A stretch of DNA of 64,000 bases, from NCBI RefSeq assembly GCF_025567095.1, contig NZ_JAOQJH010000014.1. One strand, written 5' to 3'. The position numbers and the translations under genes are program-made. The stretch is from Anthropogastromicrobium aceti. GTDB taxonomy: Bacteria; Bacillota; Clostridia; Lachnospirales; Lachnospiraceae. The notes beneath the pieces were generated by a model, which worked only from the letters and a program-made list of their open reading frames with translations, was not told where the DNA came from and made no database searches. Shown piece after piece: positions 40,971-50,796 of the stretch; position 1 is the first letter of the stretch; each line of letters opens with the position of its first letter.

Positions 40971-43900
40971 ATGCAAAAGGCAAGTGTATGGGCAGAAAAA
41001 GTTATGATTCCTACATATGAGATTGGAGAGGCGGAGAAGAATCCGATTTTTCTGGAAAAACGTGTGTATCAGGGAAGCTGCGGAAAGGTATACCCGTATC
41101 CGACGATTGAAAAAATAAGTGATGAGAAGAAGGATAAGGAATATACGGCAGTATGGCTGGAAAATGAGTACATTAAGGTTATGGTTCTTCCAGAGCTTGG
41201 CGGACGAATCCAGAGGGCATATGATAAAACAAATGATTATGACTTTGTTTACTATAACCAGGTGATCAAGCCGGCACTTGTTGGTTTGACGGGACCGTGG
41301 ATTTCAGGAGGTATTGAATTTAACTGGCCGCAGCATCATCGTCCGACAACATTTCTTCCAGTTGATTATGAAATTCAGGAAAATGAGGATGGAAGCGTTT
41401 CTGTTTTATGTCATGACGTGGATCAGATGTATGGAACAAAGGGACTTATGAGAATTAGCGTATACCCGGGAAAAGCTTATATTGAAATCAAGGGACAGCT
41501 GTATAACCGCACATCACTTCCTCAGACATTTCTTTGGTGGGCAAATCCAGCAGTCCCTGTTAATGACAACACACAGTCCATTTTCCCGCCAGATGTTCAC
41601 GCTGTTATGGATCATGGAAAGAGAGATGTTTCTCGTTTCCCAATTGCGACGGGTGTTTATTATAAGAAGGATTACAGCGAAGGCGTAGATATTTCACGTT
41701 ACAAGAATATTCCAGTCCCAACTTCTTACATGGCAGAAAAGTCAAAGTATGATTTTGTCGGAGGATACGACTATGGAAAGCATGCTGGTATTTTGCATGT
41801 GGCAGATCATCATGTTTCACCAGGAAAGAAGCAGTGGACCTGGGGCTGCGGTGATTTTGGAAAGGCATGGGATCGCAATCTGACTGATGAGGATGGTCCA
41901 TATGTAGAGCTGATGACAGGTATGTTTACAGATAATCAGCCTGACTTTACATGGTTAAAGCCGTTTGAGGAGAAAACATTTACACAGTATTTTATGCCAT
42001 ACAAGGAAGTTGGACAGGTAAAGAACGCATCAAAGGAAGCTGCTGTTTCACTCTCGGCAGCAAATGATGCAGCAACTGGAAAGAAGACTGCAAAGATTAT
42101 TGTCTATGCAACAGCTGTATATGAAAAAGCAAGAATTATTCTGACAGGAAAAGACGGCGTGTTGTGTGATGAGAGCGCAATGATTTCTCCTGTTGACATT
42201 TTTGAAAAGAGTGTAGTACTGCCAGATGATACGCAGGAAGAAGATCTGAAAGTTGAAGTTTGTGCAGATGGCAGAAGCTTAATTGCATACCAGCCAGAGA
42301 AGGAAGAAATTCCAAAGCTTCCAGATCCGGCAAAGGCAGCAGATGAACCGTCAAAGATCATGACAAATGAGGAACTGTATTTAACGGGACAGCATATTGA
42401 ACAGTACCGTCATGCAACATGGAGACCTGATCCTTATTATTTAGAGGGATTAAAGCGTGATCCAGATGATATTCGCATTAACAATGCATATGGTATGCTC
42501 TTGATGAGAAGAGGCTTATTTAAGGAGGCAGAACCTTATTTTAGAACAGCTATTAAGCGCCTGACCTGGAAGAATCCTAATCCATACAACAGCGAAGCAT
42601 ATTATCTGTTGGGACTTGATTTGTGTTACCTTGGAAGAGAAGATGAGGCTTATGATGCTTTTTATAAGGCAGCATGGAGCAATGAACAGCAGGAAATGTC
42701 ATTCTATTATATGGCAGCGCTTGCGGCAAAGAAAGGTCAATTTGAAACTGCGCTTGAGCACATTGATCGCTCACTTGTTAAGAATGCGCATAATATTAAG
42801 GCAAGAGGATTACGTGCATGGCTTCTTGCAAAGCTTGGAAAAGAAAAGGCTGCAGCTCGTATGCTCGAGGATAATTTAGAACTTGATCCATTTGATTTTG
42901 TATCTGGTTTTGAGGCAATAAAGGCAGAGAATGATTCAGAAAAGAAGCAGAAAATGCTTGATGACTTGAATGGACTGATGCGTAATTTCCAGGAAAATTA
43001 TTTGATGACAGCAAGAGATTTTGCGCAGTGGGGCGCATATGAGGACGCTGTTTTAGTTTTAAAGCAGTGCACAAAGAAATATCCGATGCTGTATTATTAT
43101 GCAGCTTATTATGAAGAAAAAATGGGTGAAGATGAGGCAGCAAAGAAGTCACTTGAGAAGGCAGAAAGCTGTGCTTTCGATTATTGCTTCCCGAATAAGC
43201 TTGATGATATTGCTGTACTTACATTTGCGATTGAAAATGGCTGCAAAAAGAAGGCGCCTTATTATCTTGGCAATCTTTTTTATGATAAATTACAGTGGAA
43301 GAAATCTGTTGAATTGTGGGAAATGTCTGAGAAGGCAGATGACACATTTTCAATCGTTCATAGAAACCTTGCACTGGCTTATTACAACAAGATGGGTGAT
43401 TCTAAGGCAGCTAAGTGTGAACTAGAGAAAGCATTTTCACTAAATCGTAAGGATGCCCGTATTTTCCTTGAATTAGATCAGCTTTACAAAAAGCTTGGAT
43501 ATAGCTTCAAAGAGCGTTTAGCAAAATATGATGAAGATCCATCTCTTGCAGAGAGCCGTGATGATTTGTATATTGAATATATTACTCTTATGAATATGTG
43601 CGGAGAATATGAACGCGCTTATCGCTGCATTATGGGACGTCGTTTCCATCCGTGGGAGGGCGGCGAAGGAAAAATTACAACGCAGTATACTATTTCCTTA
43701 CTCGAGATGGCAAAACAGTGCTTGGCATCAGAAAAATATGAACAGGCAGAGAAGTTGCTTAAAAAAGCACTTGTATATCCAGAAAATCTTGGAGAAGGCA
43801 AGCTAGAGGGAACAAAGGATAATCATCTGTTTTATCATCTTGGACTTGCGCTTGAAGCACAGGGAAAACATGATGAAGCAAAAACATGTTTTGAGACTGC

Positions 43901-44273
43901 GACGATTGGAACAGATGAACCAGCGGGTGCTATGTACTATAATGATCAGCCGGCTGATATGATTCTCTATCAGGGACTTGCATTTGAAAAATTAGGAAAA
44001 ACAAGAGAGGCAAAATCACGTTTTTATCGTCTGATTGATTACGGTGAGCAGCATTTAAATGATGAGGGCAAGATTGAATACTTTGCTGTATCACTTCCAG
44101 ATTTTCTGATTTTTGATGAGGATTATACAAAGAAAAATCGTGCACACTGCTGTTATCTTATGGCACTTGGAAATATTGGATTGCAAAACCGCGAAAAGGC
44201 AGCAGAATTTTTAAATGAGGCGCTTGAAATAGAGCCGTCTCATATGATGGCAACACTATATCAGAAACAATAA
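40971..44273 (+). CDS. DUF5107 domain protein with C-terminal tetratricopeptide repeats
   Basis: Large cytoplasmic protein of 1100 residues with no signal peptide. Residues 1 to about 340 form a DUF5107/galactose-mutarotase-like beta-sandwich (NEYIKVMVLPELGGRIQRAYDK, GPWISGGIEFNWPQHHRP, with conserved His-His). A linker domain follows, then more than ten tetratricopeptide-like repeats from about 480 to the end (for example YYLLGLDLCYLGREDEAYDAF). The mutarotase-like part suggests binding or turning over of a sugar. AGGAGG precedes the ATG. Paired with the GH2 gene 26 bp downstream, it likely works in one carbohydrate pathway; the substrate is unknown. Confidence 0.85.
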   Translation: MQKASVWAEKVMIPTYEIGEAEKNPIFLEKRVYQGSCGKVYPYPTIEKISDEKKDKEYTAVWLENEYIKVMVLPELGGRIQRAYDKTNDYDFVYYNQVIKPALVGLTGPWISGGIEFNWPQHHRPTTFLPVDYEIQENEDGSVSVLCHDVDQMYGTKGLMRISVYPGKAYIEIKGQLYNRTSLPQTFLWWANPAVPVNDNTQSIFPPDVHAVMDHGKRDVSRFPIATGVYYKKDYSEGVDISRYKNIPVPTSYMAEKSKYDFVGGYDYGKHAGILHVADHHVSPGKKQWTWGCGDFGKAWDRNLTDEDGPYVELMTGMFTDNQPDFTWLKPFEEKTFTQYFMPYKEVGQVKNASKEAAVSLSAANDAATGKKTAKIIVYATAVYEKARIILTGKDGVLCDESAMISPVDIFEKSVVLPDDTQEEDLKVEVCADGRSLIAYQPEKEEIPKLPDPAKAADEPSKIMTNEELYLTGQHIEQYRHATWRPDPYYLEGLKRDPDDIRINNAYGMLLMRRGLFKEAEPYFRTAIKRLTWKNPNPYNSEAYYLLGLDLCYLGREDEAYDAFYKAAWSNEQQEMSFYYMAALAAKKGQFETALEHIDRSLVKNAHNIKARGLRAWLLAKLGKEKAAARMLEDNLELDPFDFVSGFEAIKAENDSEKKQKMLDDLNGLMRNFQENYLMTARDFAQWGAYEDAVLVLKQCTKKYPMLYYYAAYYEEKMGEDEAAKKSLEKAESCAFDYCFPNKLDDIAVLTFAIENGCKKKAPYYLGNLFYDKLQWKKSVELWEMSEKADDTFSIVHRNLALAYYNKMGDSKAAKCELEKAFSLNRKDARIFLELDQLYKKLGYSFKERLAKYDEDPSLAESRDDLYIEYITLMNMCGEYERAYRCIMGRRFHPWEGGEGKITTQYTISLLEMAKQCLASEKYEQAEKLLKKALVYPENLGEGKLEGTKDNHLFYHLGLALEAQGKHDEAKTCFETATIGTDEPAGAMYYNDQPADMILYQGLAFEKLGKTREAKSRFYRLIDYGEQHLNDEGKIEYFAVSLPDFLIFDEDYTKKNRAHCCYLMALGNIGLQNREKAAEFLNEALEIEPSHMMATLYQKQ

Positions 44274-44299
44274 ATGTTAAGCAAAAAGCGAGGAAAATC

Positions 44300-47155
44300 A
44301 TGAGACTAGTAGATTTAACAACAAAACCCTGGCAGCTTATGCTGCCGGGAGAGAAGGAAATTTCTCTAAATAAAATGGTATATCTGCCAGGAACACTTGA
44401 TGAGTTTGGAGTCGGTCATGAAGATCGGCTCGACAACTCATGTCATCCAGATGAGACAACTGCGCAGAGTTTTGATGATGATGTGATAGCAACACGATTT
44501 ACAAGAAAGCATACGTATGAAGGCCCGGCATATTTTGAGCAGGAAATTACGATTGCACCAGCAGATAAATGTCGCACTTTCTTTGAGATTGAGCGAGCCA
44601 GATGTGTGCGTGTTTATTTAGACGGCGAGGAAATATCATCATACGAGGAACAGACAATAAGCACACCGCATGTATTTGAACTTACTGGTCATGAAGGCAT
44701 TCATAGACTTCGCGTTGAGTCAGATAACAGTTATCCAGGTCTGCCGCACGATGCTATTGTCTATTCATCGGCAGCAACAGATGAGACACAGACAAATTGG
44801 AATGGACTTCTTGGTTATATTCGTCTTCGTGAGGAAAATCCGATCTTTTTATCGCAGGTACGCGTGTACCCTAAGGATGGAGGAAAGCTTCGCGCAGAGA
44901 TAGATCTTGATACATATGATGAACCATTTGAAGGCGTGCTTGTTTTAAAAAGCAGTGTACTTTTGCAGGACTATGAGCAAAAAATTAGTGTAATGACTTC
45001 AAATTCCAGAAAAACAATTGTGGCAGAGGATTTACTTATTTCATCGTCAGTAGCAACCTGGGATGAATATGATGGAAAGTTATATGAACTGACAGCTGCA
45101 CTATATAAAAATGATTTGCAGTCATCTGAAAGTGAAATAAATCAAAAAGAAGATGAAAAGACTGTTAGCTTTGGCATTCGCACATTTGGTGATGATGGAT
45201 ATGGTCATCTGTCATTAAACGGCAGAAGAATTTTCCTTCGAAGTGAGGCAAACTGTGCAGAATTTCCAGAGACAGGCTATATTCCAATGGAAAAGGAAGC
45301 GTGGAAGAATATTTTACAGACATATAAAGATTATGGCATCAATATGGTGCGTTTTCATTCGCATTGTCCGCCAGAGGCAGCATTTTTTGCAGCTGATGAG
45401 ATGGGCATTTTGATGCAGCCAGAGCTTTCACATTGGGATCCAAAGCATGCATTTGAATTTGATGAAAGTTTCTCGTATTATCAAAAGGAACTGCGCCAAA
45501 TTATAAAAGCACTTGCCAATCATCCATCTTTTGTCATGCTGACATTTGGAAATGAGCTTCATTGCGGAGCGCTTGGCACAAGCAGAATACATAAGATGCT
45601 GCAGGATGTAAAAAAACAGGATCCGACAAGACTTTATGCTAATGCGTCAAATGCGCATTATGGAAATGAAGGATGCGATGAAGAGAGTGATTTCTATGCA
45701 TCACAAAGCTTTTATAATTACAGAATAAGAGGAACGCTTGCAGGAAATCCAGAGACACCAGAGGAAGCAGCCAAAGTTGATGCTTATGAAAAGGCAAATG
45801 GAAAGCTGGCAAAGGTTAACATTAAGGGCTACATCAACAATCAGTATCCAAATGCGAAGACAAACTTTGATGAAACCTTAAGAAAGATTAGAGAGCAGTA
45901 TAAAAAGCCAGTGTTTAGCTTTGAAGTTGGTCAGTTTGAAGTGCTTCCTGATTTTGATGAGCTTGCACATTTTAAGGGAATTTCTGATCCAGCAAATTAT
46001 AGACGTATTCAGCGTATGGTTCGCGAAAAGGGATTAGAGCCTGTTTGGAAGAAGTATGTTGAGGCAACTGGAGAACTATCAAGGCTTTGTTACCGAGAGG
46101 AGATCGAAGCTGCGATGCGCACAAAAGATCTGTCTGGTATTTCACTTCTTGGACTGCAGGATTTTCCAGGACAGGGAACTGCTCTTGTGGGAATGCTTGA
46201 TTCACATTTAGAGCCAAAGCCATTTGATTTTGCAAAACCAGAAAAATTTAGAGCTTTCTTTAAAGAACAGCTTGTATTAGTTGGTCTTGAAAAGTATACT
46301 TATGAAGAGGGTGAGACACTTTGTGCAGATGTGCAGATAGCCAATTATGGAAAGACAGACTGTGCTGGAGATCTGGAGTGGACATTGTGGGCATATATGC
46401 CGAATGAAGAATTAGATAGTGTGAGAAAGGTCGCTGTAAAGAGTGGTCATATGAGCGCTGTTTCATGCCCAAAGGGAACACTTAGCAAAGCTGGAACATT
46501 AAAGATTGAACTGAATAATAAAATTACAGCACCAGTTCGCTGTGATCTTACTGTTAAGATTGCAGATGCAGTTAATTCATATCCGATTTGGATTTATAAG
46601 AATGAAATGCCAAAATGTCCAGAAAGCGTTTATGAGACAACTAAGTTGGATTTGCAGTCAAAGAAGGTGCTTGATAACGGCGGGGTAGTGTATTATTCGC
46701 CAAAGTCAGAGGAAAGCTCCTTCCATAATTCAATTCGTGCTCAATTCTCAACAGATTTCTGGTCAGTTGGAACGTTTGGAAGACAGGAAGGTGCGATGGG
46801 ACAGCTGATTCAAAAAGATCATCCATTGTTTAAGGAGTTTCCAACAGAGAGCCATACAAATTGGCAGTGGTGGCCAATGGCAAATCAAAGAGCTGTTATA
46901 CTGCCAGATACAGTAAAACAGCCATTTGACGCTATTATTACAGAAATGGACAGCTATGCATTTTTAAGACCAATGGCGCAGCTGTTTGAGTGCCGCGTCG
47001 GAAATGGAAAACTTCTCTATTCCACACTTGGACTTCAGGATTTGCAGCAGTATCCAGAAGGAAAAGCGCTTCTTAGATCAATTTATAAGTATCTGGATCT
47101 AGAGACATTTGCACCAAAGCAGAGCATAGAGTGGGAGACGTTAGTAAGTATTTAA
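44300..47155 (+). CDS. glycoside hydrolase family 2 (beta-galactosidase/beta-glucuronidase-like)
   Basis: Cytoplasmic glycosidase of 951 residues, no signal peptide. The N-terminal sugar-binding jelly roll (44300-44850) and immunoglobulin-like domain precede a TIM barrel with INMVRFHSHCPPEAAFFAADE, the acid/base Glu in VMLTFGNELHCG and the candidate nucleophile in FSFEVGQFEVLP. A long C-terminal extension (about 700-951) has further beta domains. Substrate is not predictable from sequence; such divergent GH2 enzymes act on beta-galactosides, beta-glucuronides or unusual sugars. Same operon as the DUF5107 gene. Confidence 0.87.
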   Translation: MRLVDLTTKPWQLMLPGEKEISLNKMVYLPGTLDEFGVGHEDRLDNSCHPDETTAQSFDDDVIATRFTRKHTYEGPAYFEQEITIAPADKCRTFFEIERARCVRVYLDGEEISSYEEQTISTPHVFELTGHEGIHRLRVESDNSYPGLPHDAIVYSSAATDETQTNWNGLLGYIRLREENPIFLSQVRVYPKDGGKLRAEIDLDTYDEPFEGVLVLKSSVLLQDYEQKISVMTSNSRKTIVAEDLLISSSVATWDEYDGKLYELTAALYKNDLQSSESEINQKEDEKTVSFGIRTFGDDGYGHLSLNGRRIFLRSEANCAEFPETGYIPMEKEAWKNILQTYKDYGINMVRFHSHCPPEAAFFAADEMGILMQPELSHWDPKHAFEFDESFSYYQKELRQIIKALANHPSFVMLTFGNELHCGALGTSRIHKMLQDVKKQDPTRLYANASNAHYGNEGCDEESDFYASQSFYNYRIRGTLAGNPETPEEAAKVDAYEKANGKLAKVNIKGYINNQYPNAKTNFDETLRKIREQYKKPVFSFEVGQFEVLPDFDELAHFKGISDPANYRRIQRMVREKGLEPVWKKYVEATGELSRLCYREEIEAAMRTKDLSGISLLGLQDFPGQGTALVGMLDSHLEPKPFDFAKPEKFRAFFKEQLVLVGLEKYTYEEGETLCADVQIANYGKTDCAGDLEWTLWAYMPNEELDSVRKVAVKSGHMSAVSCPKGTLSKAGTLKIELNNKITAPVRCDLTVKIADAVNSYPIWIYKNEMPKCPESVYETTKLDLQSKKVLDNGGVVYYSPKSEESSFHNSIRAQFSTDFWSVGTFGRQEGAMGQLIQKDHPLFKEFPTESHTNWQWWPMANQRAVILPDTVKQPFDAIITEMDSYAFLRPMAQLFECRVGNGKLLYSTLGLQDLQQYPEGKALLRSIYKYLDLETFAPKQSIEWETLVSI

Positions 47156-47188
47156 CATTAGACTAGGTGATTTTTGGGAGGAGTGCAT

Positions 47189-47665
47189 ATGAGACGAATA
47201 TTAGTTAAGTCATTAAATGAAGCTTTTGATTTTGTGATGGATCATTATTATCCGGCAGGATGTGAGGAGGACGCAAAAAGAAAAGATACATATGCAGTCA
47301 TTTCAATTCAGGATACTCACACGGGTGGTTTTGGTGTCACCTTTGCAGAAAATAAATTTTGTAAAGGCGTTCTTACTTTGTATTTTGATGATGTGGTGAA
47401 GGAAACAAAAGGTGCTGTATTGTTTGATGAAAATATGGCAGATTCTGTTATCGCATTTATTCGCAGTCATATGGATGTAGATACGCTGTTAATTCACTGC
47501 TATGCCGGACAGTCAAGATCGCGTGCAATAGGAGCATTTGCGAAAAAAATGATGGGAAAGAGCAATCAAACATATTTTTCGGCAGATAAGCTTTGGGCAG
47601 GCACACCAAATGAGCATGTTTATAATATGTTGGAGGATGCTTGGTTTAGAGATATGTTGGGATGA
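47189..47665 (+). CDS. dual-specificity/tyrosine phosphatase-like protein
   Basis: Small protein of 158 residues. The active-site signature HCYAGQSRSRAIGA fits the Cys-x5-Arg phosphatase loop (HCxxGxxRS), and the preceding HMDVDTLLI sets the usual beta strand. No signal peptide. ATG 47189 follows GGGAGGAG. It follows the GH2 gene by 33 bp, perhaps cotranscribed, but its substrate (protein, phosphosugar or phosphoinositide) is unknown. Confidence 0.7.
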   Translation: MRRILVKSLNEAFDFVMDHYYPAGCEEDAKRKDTYAVISIQDTHTGGFGVTFAENKFCKGVLTLYFDDVVKETKGAVLFDENMADSVIAFIRSHMDVDTLLIHCYAGQSRSRAIGAFAKKMMGKSNQTYFSADKLWAGTPNEHVYNMLEDAWFRDMLG

Positions 47666-47679
47666 ATCCTACAGATAAT

Positions 47680-47695
47680 ACTAGAATTTTCTAGT
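47680..47695. promoter_or_regulatory. small palindrome upstream of metY
   Basis: ACTAGAA and TTCTAGT around two T. Lies upstream of a TATTAT-like -10 sequence (47703-47708). Candidate operator for sulfur control, low support. Confidence 0.3.
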
Positions 47696-47752
47696 CATAT
47701 ATGGTATTATAGGGACAGTTGAAAAAAATGACAATATATGGAGGGAAAAACA

Positions 47753-49039
47753 GTGAGTGATTATACGTTAAATACCAAATGTGTACAGGCAGGTTATACG
47801 CCGGGAAATGGAGAACCGCGTCAGATTCCGATTATTCAGTCTACGACATTTAAGTATGATACAAGTGAAGACATGGGAAAGTTATTTGATTTGGAAGCAT
47901 CCGGTTATTTTTACAGCCGTCTGCAGAACCCAACAAATGATTATGTTGCAGCAAAGATTGCAGAACTTGAAGGCGGTGCGGCAGCAATGCTGACTTCATC
48001 AGGACAGGCAGCAAACTTTTTTGCTCTGTTTAATATTTGTGAGTGCGGAAGTCATATCGTAGCTTCTTCATCTATTTATGGCGGAACTTATAACCTGATT
48101 GCTGTAACACTGGCAAAGATGGGTATTCGTGCTACTTTTGTTTCCCCTGACTGTACAGAGGAAGAATTAAATGCAGCATTTACAGAAGATACCAGAGCTG
48201 TATTTGGTGAGACTATCGCAAATCCCGCACTGACAGTTCTTGATATTGAAAAGTTTGCAAAGGCCGCTCATGCACATGGCGTTCCGTTAATTGTGGATAA
48301 CACATTCCCGACTCCGGTAAACTGCCGTCCAATCGAGTGGGGTGCAGATATCGTAACACATTCCACAACAAAATATATGGATGGACATGGTGCAGCAATC
48401 GGCGGTGCAATTGTAGATGGCGGTCATTTTGACTGGATGGCTCATGCAGAGAAATTCCCAGGCCTGTGTACACCTGATGAATCTTATCATGGAGTTACAT
48501 ATGCAGAGAAGTTTGGCATGGGTGGTGCCTTCATCACAAAGTGTACATCTCAGCTGATGCGTGACCTTGGATGTATCCAGTCTCCACAGAATGCATTTAT
48601 CTTAAATCTTGGTCTGGAGTCACTTCACGTAAGAATGCCGCGTCACGTTGAAAATGGACAGGCCGTAGCAGAGTTTTTACAGGCACAGCCGCAGGTTGCT
48701 TATGTAAATTATCCGGGACTGCCTACAGACAAGTACTATGAGCGCGCAAAGAAGTATCTTCCAAATGGAGGATGCGGTGTCGTTTCATTTGAGTTAAAGG
48801 GTGGCCGTGCAGCAGCAGAGACATTTATGAAGCACTTAAAGCTTGCAGCAATCGAGACACATGTTGCAGACGCACGTACCTGCTGCTTAAACCCAGCAAC
48901 ATCCACACATCGCCAGATGAATGACGAGCAGTTAGCAGCAGCTGGTGTTCCTGCAGGACTGGTTCGTATTTCTTGTGGACTGGAAGATAAGAAAGATCTG
49001 ATCGCAGATCTGGCACAGGCATTGGCAGCAATTGAATAA
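47753..49039 (+). CDS. metY: O-acetylhomoserine sulfhydrylase / aminocarboxypropyltransferase (MetY)
   Basis: PLP-dependent Cys/Met metabolism enzyme of about 428 residues. It makes homocysteine from O-acetylhomoserine and sulfide. The PLP lysine is in THSTTKYMDGHG, the Asp in VPLIVDNTFPTPV, and the family C-terminal RISCGLEDKKDLIADL is present. I start at GTG 47753, seven bases after GGAGGG; an in-frame ATG at 47738 lies on that ribosome site. It stands alone, with a terminator right after. Confidence 0.9.
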   Translation: MSDYTLNTKCVQAGYTPGNGEPRQIPIIQSTTFKYDTSEDMGKLFDLEASGYFYSRLQNPTNDYVAAKIAELEGGAAAMLTSSGQAANFFALFNICECGSHIVASSSIYGGTYNLIAVTLAKMGIRATFVSPDCTEEELNAAFTEDTRAVFGETIANPALTVLDIEKFAKAAHAHGVPLIVDNTFPTPVNCRPIEWGADIVTHSTTKYMDGHGAAIGGAIVDGGHFDWMAHAEKFPGLCTPDESYHGVTYAEKFGMGGAFITKCTSQLMRDLGCIQSPQNAFILNLGLESLHVRMPRHVENGQAVAEFLQAQPQVAYVNYPGLPTDKYYERAKKYLPNGGCGVVSFELKGGRAAAETFMKHLKLAAIETHVADARTCCLNPATSTHRQMNDEQLAAAGVPAGLVRISCGLEDKKDLIADLAQALAAIE

Positions 49040-49053
49040 GTAATAAAAACAGT

Positions 49054-49090
49054 GGGGCAGAGAATTTTTTTAATTCCTGCCCCTTGTTTT
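49054..49090 (+). terminator. terminator of metY
   Basis: GGGGCAG and CTGCCCC pair around an A/T-rich inner stem (GAATT/AATTC), followed by T-rich sequence. Confidence 0.85.
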
Positions 49091-49112
49091 GATTTACTTT
49101 ATGCGCGCCTAA

Positions 49113-50252
49113 TTAGTTTGCTGGGAATCCAACCTGTTTTAATGCATCAAGCACAGCTTTTTTGATTCCATTTGAGCTGTAGGTTGCACCGGAAACTGCA
49201 TCAACATCGGTATTTTGTGCTTCAAGAATTTCAGAAACAACCTTGTCTTTGCATTTATCGAAGTACCACAGGTCGCTCTCGGCACTGCTGCAGGAGATAT
49301 CAGTGATTTTGCCGTCCTTGATTGTGACTGTTGCCTTTACAGCGCCATCATATCCGTAGGCTTTTCCCTCATAAACGCCATCGGTGAGAGCAGTGTCATC
49401 AAAAGACTGAGAATCTTTTTTTGAAATAGGCTCAGATTCGATAGTTGTATTTTCAGCAATTTCTGTATTTGAATTGCCATCAGCTATAGTATCTTTTGGG
49501 CTTGAAACGGCACAGATAATAACCATAACAGCAAGAAATACACCAAAGCAAATGGATGTAAATTCGCGGCGGTGTTCTGGTTTTTTCTTTAAGAAATACC
49601 ATTTGCGTATTCGACAGATTGCATATCCAAGGAAAATTGCCGTGTAAACAATTACAGAAAAATAGTAGCCATCCTTGCCATCTTTGGCAAGCGGAATAAA
49701 TAATAGCATAATGTGGAGGTAGAGCAGCGCGTAAAATAGGTAAGCAAAGCGCTGGATCTGCTTCCACTTTTTTGCTTTCATACGCTTACGAATCTTTGGA
49801 AAAGAAAGGATAGTAAGCAAAATCATAATGATAAGAAGAATAATTGTAATGATGCAGGCAGCGAATTGATTGGCAGGAAGTGCGGATGCATTGGTAAAGA
49901 AACGCACGAAATAAGTTCTTCCATAGCCAATGTTGTGACCAAGCGTCAGCATTGCGGCAAAGATGGAAAGCTCACCGCGCACTGGCATAAGTCGCTTAAT
50001 CAGCCAAGAACCGTTAGAGAAGGCACCTGTCCACATGACAATACACCAGAGTGCGCATGAAAGGGCACCGCGGCGAAATAGATCAAGAAGGAAAGTGACA
50101 GCCTCTGGTAGATTCCTTGAAAAAGGAAATAGTGATATAAAAAGTGTAAGCGCAAGTGCACCTATGTACCAGGGATACGGATGACGTTTGATCGTGGATT
50201 TTGCAGTCAGTGCAAAGATTGATGCGATGATCAGTGAAAAAATAAATAACAT
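49113..50252 (-). CDS. membrane protein with ferric reductase-like domain and FMN-binding domain
   Basis: Protein of 379 residues. About residues 1-225 are six to seven membrane helices with the ferric-reductase/YedZ pattern, including the likely haem His in MLTLGHNIGYGR and another in ALLYLHIMLLFIP. A helix around 235-250 is followed by a Ser/Glu-rich linker, and residues 290-379 form an FMN_bind domain with the covalent-flavin site SGATYSSNGIKKAV, where the Thr would receive FMN from ApbE. It should move electrons from membrane haem to an extracytosolic flavin. It is divergent from the Tp47-like/ApbE genes. GGAGGTAA precedes the ATG at 50252. Confidence 0.85.
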   Translation of the reverse strand: MLFIFSLIIASIFALTAKSTIKRHPYPWYIGALALTLFISLFPFSRNLPEAVTFLLDLFRRGALSCALWCIVMWTGAFSNGSWLIKRLMPVRGELSIFAAMLTLGHNIGYGRTYFVRFFTNASALPANQFAACIITIILLIIMILLTILSFPKIRKRMKAKKWKQIQRFAYLFYALLYLHIMLLFIPLAKDGKDGYYFSVIVYTAIFLGYAICRIRKWYFLKKKPEHRREFTSICFGVFLAVMVIICAVSSPKDTIADGNSNTEIAENTTIESEPISKKDSQSFDDTALTDGVYEGKAYGYDGAVKATVTIKDGKITDISCSSAESDLWYFDKCKDKVVSEILEAQNTDVDAVSGATYSSNGIKKAVLDALKQVGFPAN

Positions 50253-50290
50253 AGATATTTGATTACCTCCGTTTATACGATTTATATGAG

Positions 50291-50433
50291 GTAACTATTC
50301 AGAGCCATGCAAAATTGCTTTCTGTGAATGCTTGCATTCAGACAGAATAGCAATTTTATATGGCGAGGTAACCACATGAGCAAAATAGAAGCATCGAAGA
50401 TGCGATTTTGCGAATGGGGTTCTGAATAGTTAC
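50291..50433. mobile_element. 143-bp IS66-type MITE with 8-bp target duplication
   Basis: Both ends carry GTAACTATTCAGA... (50291-50315 and, inverted, 50405-50433). The element is flanked on both sides by the identical 8 bases TATATGAG (50283-50290 and 50434-50441). IS66 elements begin with GTAA and duplicate 8 bp, so this looks like a non-coding relative. Inside are two strong hairpins (50302-50366, 50379-50411). Solo ends occur at 36566 and 40751. Confidence 0.8.
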
Positions 50434-50595
50434 TATATGAGATGTTATATGACCAAGAGATCAAAATTATCTTGTAAGCGAGCTTGCATTGGCTTTAAGA
50501 GCTTTTGACATTTGTATCATAAATGTAGTGTAACATAAGAAAAAATACATCACAAGCAAACAGGAAGCGCAAAAAAGACGAAAAAAAGACATGAA

Positions 50596-50611
50596 GTTAG
50601 TGTAAACTAAC
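50596..50611. promoter_or_regulatory. operator copy 1, GTTAG-N6-CTAAC
   Basis: GTTAGTGTAAACTAAC. First of three inverted repeats with identical arms and six-base spacer. It is nearest to the divergent FMN-binding gene. Confidence 0.65.
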
Positions 50612-50672
50612 AAGAAATAGACAAAAATGAAGAAAGACAGTTCGTATAAAAGGAAAAGCATAATTAAAAATT

Positions 50673-50688
50673 GTTAGAAATGACTAAC
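50673..50688. promoter_or_regulatory. operator copy 2, GTTAG-N6-CTAAC
   Basis: GTTAGAAATGACTAAC. Same arms and spacing as copies 1 and 3. Confidence 0.65.
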
Positions 50689-50766
50689 TAGAGTTCACAA
50701 TAAAACATATGAAAAACGTCAAATTGCTGTTTTTATATAAATAGTCTTTTTTTCTCAATAAGGATG

Positions 50767-50796
50767 TTGATTTTTATGATTGTGTTAGAATATACT
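50767..50796 (+). promoter_or_regulatory. promoter of the Tp47-like/ApbE operon
   Basis: TTGATT (50767-50772) and TATACT (50791-50796) with 18 bp between. Operator copy 3 covers the -10 box, so a bound repressor would exclude RNA polymerase. Confidence 0.7.

Noticed and set aside
47680..47708. SAM riboswitch or T-box before metY
   Set aside because: The gap to the preceding gene is under 100 bp and lacks any such structure; only a small palindrome is present.
50434..50595. Additional gene in the 584-bp gap of the redox locus
   Set aside because: Only a 64-codon minus-strand frame of hydrophobic, low-complexity character with no ribosome site; the space is better explained by the MITE and operators.
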